In this document: positions 58,271 through 64,000 of the stretch, one piece after another
Layout: each line of letters starts with the position of its first letter
Numbering within the stretch: position 1 is the stretch's first letter
Origin: Lasioglossum baleicum
Lineage: Eukaryota; Arthropoda; Insecta; Hymenoptera; Halictidae
NCBI RefSeq assembly: GCF_051020765.1
Contig: NC_134948.1
Location: forward strand, 6,564,501 to 6,628,500
Reading direction: 5' to 3'
Length of the DNA stretch: 64,000 nucleotides
The notes under the pieces: generated by a model
The model's input: the letters and a program-made list of their open reading frames with translations, nothing else
The model's database searches: none
Told to the model about the DNA's origin: nothing
Made by a program: the position numbers and the translations under genes

Positions 58271-58685
58271 CAAATATACAGATTAAATTTTATAAAAATA
58301 TAGTTCCATCACAGCAAAAGTTTTCCTCGCCAATTTTCGCGATTTTATTCCGAAAATAATTGCAATTAAGAAGTTCCTTTATCTCCGTTCGAACATTTCG
58401 ATTTCACAGAGACGCAACACAAGCCATTCGATTATCGCCGATCCGTTTTCACAAAGCCAGCAAACTTTTCTTGCTAATTGATCAACGAAAAACAAATTCA
58501 GATGGCCTTTAGCGAACACACAGAGCTTGTAGTGGATTGAAATGTATAAGATCGGTAGATCGTACATTGTTTTAAAATAACTAATGGAATGAGGCAGTTC
58601 AAACAGCAGAGAAATGTCGAAATTGCCTCCTTTTTTATGTATGTATAATTAGAACCAGAATCCATTTTTTTTGGAAAGTACCAAT
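58271..58685. other. Unique AT-rich sequence
   Basis: No gene or repeat is recognised. Confidence 0.4.
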
Positions 58686-59140
58686 CCAGGAAAATTTTTT
58701 ATTTCTAATCAACTGTTATAAAAATTGAAATAGATATGAATAAAAATAAGAACAATCTCATAGATCAACTATAGCACCTCAAGGTCAATATTGACCACCG
58801 AAAATTTGATTCTGGAAATTTTTTATTTCTACTTGACTATTATAAAAATTGAGATAGATATGAATAAAAATAAGAACAATTCCGTAGACCAACTATAGCA
58901 CCTCAAGGTCAATATTGACGACTGAAAATTTAATTCTGGAAATTTTGTATTTCTAATCGATTATTATAACAATTGAAATAGATATGAATAAAAATAAGAA
59001 CAATTCCGTAGACCAACTATAGCACCTCAAGGTCAATATTGACGACTGAAAATTTAATTCTGGAAATTTTGTATTTCTAATCGATTATTATAACAATTGA
59101 AATAGATATGAATAAAAATAGGGACAATCTCACAATATAC
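58686..59140 (+). repeat. Tandem repeat, ~124 bp unit, four copies
   Basis: TAGATATGAATAAAAATA occurs at about 58730, 58854, 58978 and 59104. Each is followed by a GAACAAT block, and the first three by ACTATAGCACCTCAAGGTCA and ATATTGAC. Copies two and three are almost identical. Confidence 0.9.
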
Positions 59141-59937
59141 ATATACCTCGAATTGAATGGAGAATTTGTTTTTGGAGAGTTTCAATTAGGGATCATGTTC
59201 AGGATAAGGCCCGCAGGTTCCGTGTCCTAACAAAACCGTGTCGGATTCGAAACGTATTAAACCGGGTTCGATAACTCTGCCGTGGGAATCTGTTTATGAT
59301 TAAACATCTATCAGGCTGACGTGCACGTGTACGCACCTGCAGCTGCGTGATTTGCGTCAGCGTCTTGAAGCTATGCACACGGAGCGACGCCATTGCGTAA
59401 ATAGATTTCGGTAAGCTGTCGTCGGATTTGGTTAACGGTATCATGCTCAATGGGCTTTGTTGACGGTGCTTTGAGCGTCGAAAGTAAACCGGTATGCCAT
59501 TTCAGAATGAAATTGAAATTAGTGACCAGCTCGCTTCGAATCGAATACATTAATAATTCGTTCATTCATAAGGAAAGTGATACAACTCAAAATATACAAT
59601 GTATTTTGAATGCAGTATATCTACAATTCCTAAAACAAGTATAATAATAAATTTATAAATTGTGGTGTACTTTATAACTAACGTACATGACAATTTACCC
59701 TGTATCGAAATAACAACAAATTATTTTACATTTCTAAGTTGATTATATACAATAAAAAAAATTGTGGCAATTTTAGGTAAATGCCAATTTTCAAATGGCT
59801 CTCCTAAAATTTCCTTTTTTAACTTATGCCACTTTTCTTCTGAATGAACGATATACATATCTGAAACTGAAATATCTCGCGTTTTCAAAATTGTACTGCT
59901 TCTTTAGAGTCTACTACTTGACTATTGACCCTTAGCA
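59141..59937. other. Unique sequence
   Basis: GC-richer at 59.2-59.5 kb, AT-rich after. Short open frames have no recognised content. Confidence 0.4.
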
Positions 59938-60785
59938 CTCGAAGGGTAACTTAGAGAGTCACCATTAAAAATTGCTGTACCATTATTCACAATATTGTTT
60001 ACATTATTAAATATGTCGGTATTCAATCAATTATTACACTCAGTCAATTCAATAAATCCAATCAATTAAACCCTTAACACACAAAGGGTGACTTAGAGAG
60101 TCACCACTAAAAGTTGCTGTACCATTATTCACAATATTGTTTACATTATTAAATATGTCGGTATTCAATCAATTATTACACTCAATCAATTCAGTCAATC
60201 CAATCAATTAAACCCTTAACACACAAAGGGTGACTTAAAGAGTCACCACTAAAAGTTGCTGTACTATTATTCACAATATTGTTTACATTATTAAATATGT
60301 CGGTATTCAATCAATTATCACACTCAATCAATTCAATAAATCCAATCAATTAAACCCTTAACACACAAAGGGTGACTTAGAGAGTCACCACTAAAAGTTG
60401 CTGTACCATTATTCACAATATTGTTTACATTATTAAATATGTCGGTATTCAACCAATTATTACACTCAGTCAATTCAGTCAATCCAATCAATTAAACCCT
60501 TAACACACAAAGGGCGACTTAAAGAGTCACCACTAAAAGTTGCTGTACCATTATTCACAATATTGTTTACATTATTAAATATGTCGGTATTCAATCAATT
60601 ATCACACTCAGTCATTTCAATCAATCCAATCAATTAAACCCTTAACACACAAAGGGTGACTTAGAGAGTCACCATTAAAAATTGCTGTACCATTATTCAC
60701 AATATTGTTTACATTATTAAATATGTCGGTATTCAATCAATTATATTACACTCAGTCAATTCAATTCAATCAATCCAATCAATTA
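59938..60785 (+). repeat. Tandem repeat, ~142 bp unit, six copies
   Basis: GGGTGACTTAGAGAGTCACC or a close variant occurs near 59954, 60096, 60239, 60381, 60524 and 60666, spacing 142-143. Each unit includes GCTGTACCATTATTCACAAT and TTAAATATGTCGGTATTCAA. GGTGACT and AGTCACC form a small palindrome in every unit. Copies are highly similar, so expansion is recent. The unit is a member of the dispersed family seen once at 5.3 kb. Confidence 0.92.
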
Positions 60786-60910
60786 TGAGGTATTATATCA
60801 ATTTCATATTCATAAAATGAAAAAAGTCATACACAATGGAATTATTCTAGGTCGTAAGAAATGTTTCATTTTCAAATTAAACTAGATCCGACTGCAAAGG
60901 ATTAATCCCT
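60786..60910 (+). repeat. Non-amplified part of the dispersed family
   Basis: ACACAATGGAATTATTCTAG, TTTTCAAATTA and GACTGCAAAGGATTAAT match 5425-5500 in order, showing that the 142 bp array grew inside an older dispersed repeat. Confidence 0.55.
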
Positions 60911-63251
60911 ATAGAATGTTGTTTGTTATTCACAATCAGATTGATCGATGTTCCACGAACTAAGAGTTCGCAACGATAATTGAATATTCGGATCGCAGAA
61001 ATTGCAAAAAAAGGGAACGCGATATGACGGCCATATCTCTTCCGCACGCGTAAAAATGGCAAGCGAGACGTAAACACCGTCGAAGCCGTAGCCTTTTGGC
61101 GTCTTTCCAATTCCGATAATCTCATCCCCGCTATCATTATTATGCCCATTATTGGCCTGGTTATTTAGTAGCCGGTAAATCCCAGGGAACCGCATCCATT
61201 CGGCCATCCATGGATATCGAGTGCGCGGGGGTGGAACCGGTTTATTGTTCGAGAGGGTAATACATTTCCCAGGGCCGAAAGAGTGCTAAAGTATCCCTTA
61301 AGCCCTTCCATCTCACCCTCTACCCCCTCCAATTTTTCCTCTCATTTTCTCATAACTCGTGCATGTTGCCTTTTTGTTTCACTTTGAACCAATTCGATCG
61401 CTTCCGCCATTTGCCTGCTGCCAAAATTGCGAATATGAACGTTTTGCAAATTTTCGAATTATTCATTCAGTATTCTTAGGTCACCATTAAACTGCAAATA
61501 TCAACAAACACAATCTCTGAAAACGGATTTACTGAAAATGGCACCGCGTAAAAATTTATTTAATTTTTTAGGCAATTACTTTATTTGGTTTTCCATTTAT
61601 TTAATTTGTTTTTAATTTCAAAATTGCATTCATTATACACTCAGTCAGTAAACAATTAAACAATCTATTATAAATTGACAGTCCAGTTTTATTTATACAT
61701 TTCATTGTTTCGTATTTGCTAATCCATATTTTCGATTTTGTTCTTCAATCAGTGTACATGATTCTGCCAGAATATTGCACCGAACATTTTCTAATCTTTT
61801 AAAAAACAAATGTTCGGAAAATTGTTTGCGCGCACGGGTCGCAGGATGAAGTTTTCAGCAGCGATTGATTTCATGGAACTTTGACTGACGTCTATTTCCA
61901 GATTTCTATTTTTTCCTGTCCTGAAAAGTTATACGAACAAATATTGGAACGTGACAAATCAAATGTGTACCGGTTTTCTATCGGAATTAAATTTATTTAG
62001 ATCGGATTTTTCCCCCCAGTAAAACTCGTCAGATCCTTCCGAATCAACTTAATAAAAACGAAAACGGTGCTGTGCATTCGCGAACAGTTTAACGAAAGTA
62101 TTCGGGGATTTATTTGCGAAACGGATTCTCTCTAAATGCTAGCGCACGTTTCAATCGATATTCACGAATAAAAAATAAAGTAAAAATAATGTATTATGAA
62201 AAAAAAAGAACGTGAATATGAAATCGTTCTTAAAAAAGAGTCCAAAAAATTATACATTTTTCACATTGCTTTTTAAATTCTTTTTTAATGTGTAAAATGG
62301 TCCTTTTTATGTATTTTATCATTTTTAGACACGAGTAAAAGGATCATTATAAAAAAAATACGGACATGTTTTTCGATCGACAATTAAATACTCAAAAATA
62401 TTTTTGTTCTAAAAATTGTGGAATCAGATAGTCAAAAAAATTGCTCCAGAAACCTCAACGCTCCCAAAAAGCGAAAGAACAATGTTTAAAATGAAGTAAA
62501 AATTGGAAAGTTAAAGTGCAAAATACGATTATTTAAAAAATCGTTAGTGTTTTTCAATCGTTAATGAAGCAGATAAAATTGTTGTTGTACCAAAAAATTG
62601 AACAGTTAGACAATAAAAAAAAATACATATGTCTGAGGTGGGTGCAAGGAAAGGTGTAGAGGCAGTTGGAACGTTTGACGGTGGTTTAAGGAAAATGGCG
62701 GTCGTTGGAGGCGGCAGCAATCCACGATCAAGAAATTTCGTAAATTGCATTAAGGCGTGCTGCTGGCCTATGGAATCGTTCGGAGTGTATAGAATGCGTG
62801 CGGAATGGTGTTCGGACGCTTAAGTTAACGTCGTCCGCCGTTACGAATATTAACGATGAGGTGAGGGCGGCTTAATTGCCGTCCAACGAGAAAACTTTCG
62901 AAAATCTAATTTCGCCCTTACAGCCGCCGCGGATACTATCCTGTCGGTTCGTAAGAAATTAACAAGCTCCGAGTATCGCTATCATCGGCGTAACCGTGCA
63001 TTTATAATGCCTTGTTAGAAGGGGTTAATTTTACTAATTTCACGAACTGTCTCCCCTCACCCCCTCCATCCCACTGACTAATGAAACGTCGAAAAATTAG
63101 TGAACTTATCCACCGGACTCGAAACTTTTGCAAATTCCTCACTATTTGTTCCTAGTTGTCTCTCGTAAAATGTACAACTATCGAGAACTTTCCAACCGTC
63201 TTCGTTGCACAGTGACCTTGAAATTACCGCTGCGATCTTTATATTTTATAA
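60911..63251. other. Unique sequence, no gene seen
   Basis: CpG-richer at 60.95-61.45 and 62.63-63.05 kb, AT-rich between. Open frames of 60-93 codons have no recognised domains. I looked here for later rhomboid exons (GxSG serine motif, histidine helix) and did not find them. Confidence 0.35.
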
Positions 63252-63517
63252 TTTTTTACCACGTTTTTATTAGCTCGCTTTCTTGTCTGCCGGTCTGTCT
63301 GTTAGATACAAATTTTACAATTGATTTTAAGCTAACTTCTCGATGAACGAGAGACGTGAAATTTTAAAAATAGCTCAGAACTAGGTGACAATGCAATATT
63401 TAAAAAATATTTTTTAAAAAACCTATGCGTTTAGGAGATATAAACTATTAAATTAAACCGTTACACCTCTTCGCGCGACACTCGGTAGTACGTGATCGCG
63501 TTCAGCGACCCCCACTC
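63252..63517 (-). repeat. Dispersed repeat, reverse copy of the 14.9 kb element
   Basis: AGCTCGCTTTCTTGTCTGCC, AGATATAAACTATTAAATTA and GGTAGTACGTGATCGCGTTC are reverse complements of blocks at 14901-15163 in the opposite order. The two copies are about 48 kb apart in inverted orientation. Confidence 0.7.
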
Positions 63518-64000
63518 CGCGCTATAGCGCTCCCTACTCCACTACGCGTTCCCACTCTGACTCATCCCCACTCTACTGACCCGCCTCGCACCGCGAAAGA
63601 CCCAATAGTTCTGAAATGGTCAAGAAAATTAAATCGACGAGCACATGCGATTTTTCGGAAAACACCAGAACGTTTGAAAAATGAAACACCACCAGCCGGA
63701 CACCTCTAAATTGAATAGTCACCAAGGTGCGTAAAATATTTGCTCGGCGGCGCGCGGAGAACGCGTCGAATCGCGTCGAAAATATTAATTCGATATTTTC
63801 TTGGTTGTGCACTCGACTCGCATGTGGAGAGTGTACACGCAAAACAACGTAACTCTGTTTAATAATTAATCGCGAAAAATCTCCCCGGCAGATGCCGGGG
63901 GGCTCGGAGTATTACGGAGAAATGCAGAGCGGAGATTTTACCGGGAGAGCTAGTCGGAGCGACGGTCGTGAAAAATTCAAGAGAAGCATTTCATACTCCC
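63518..64000. other. CpG-rich end of window
   Basis: It begins with a C-rich CCCCACTC series at 63.51-63.58 kb (which may still belong to the repeat), then CpG-rich sequence to the edge. No gene is recognised. Confidence 0.35.

Noticed and set aside
13331..60785. Possible CRISPR-like arrays
   Set aside because: The repeats are contiguous tandem units without unique spacers, in eukaryotic sequence, and no cas-like gene exists.
40446..64000. Later rhomboid exons with GxSG serine and catalytic histidine
   Set aside because: I scanned the plus-strand open frames for GASGG-, HxxxN- and helix-type segments and found none, so no downstream exon is annotated.

Overview
The window looks like insect nuclear DNA, most probably from a hymenopteran (bee, wasp or ant). 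It is AT-rich with islands of higher GC, and it contains short palindromic DNA-transposon derivatives with mariner- or Tc1-like ends flanked by TA, many tandem arrays, and one coding exon with clear insect or animal rhomboid sequence. No bacterial or viral gene organisation, rRNA, tRNA or CRISPR array was found. The hymenopteran assignment is an inference from general character, not from a diagnostic gene.

The only convincing protein-coding sequence is a 118-base exon at 40328-40445 (+). It encodes the segment just before, and the start of, the first membrane helix of a rhomboid-family intramembrane protease (motif YYADHYTCCPPPLF, then a hydrophobic run). A GC-rich promoter-like island at about 3.93-4.85 kb is followed by an open stretch at 4849-5009 that ends at a possible splice donor. 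Its phase joins exactly to the 40.3 kb exon, so I propose it as the first coding exon of the same gene, separated by an intron of about 35.3 kb. The catalytic Ser/His exons of the rhomboid are not visible and would lie in or beyond the >23 kb following the second exon.

Almost everything else is intron or flanking sequence. It falls into three kinds. (1) Tandem arrays, about sixteen unrelated ones, most with units of 120-220 bp: 7.4, 13.3, 16.5, 21.0-22.6, 25.2, 27.7-28.8, 31.2, 33.5, 46.4-48.0, 57.7, 58.7 and 59.9-60.8 kb, plus short-unit arrays at 26.3, 49.2, 51.8, 53.8 and 55.8 kb. Several show nested higher-order structure. (2) Inverted-repeat mobile elements: Tc1- or mariner-like short elements (5.1, 9.25, 32.1, 39.7, 45.3, 51.1 kb), two elements ending in CAAGGGAA with a TWA target duplication (10.0 and 30.3 kb), a pair of foldbacks (17.9 and 20.2 kb), and a family of four ~75 bp hairpins (14.6, 36.4, 39.5, 41.4 kb). 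(3) Unique AT-rich or CpG-rich intronic blocks in which I see no gene.

If the two-exon model is right, the inverted repeats between 5.0 and 40.3 kb are transcribed within the pre-mRNA. These are the 564 bp hairpin that ends 76 bp before the second exon, and the pair of tandem arrays in opposite orientation around a 1.8 kb spacer. They are the most plausible unusual biology here: candidate double-stranded RNA sources (endo-siRNA or ADAR substrates) or modifiers of splicing. I found no evidence of a complete new enzymatic or defence system.
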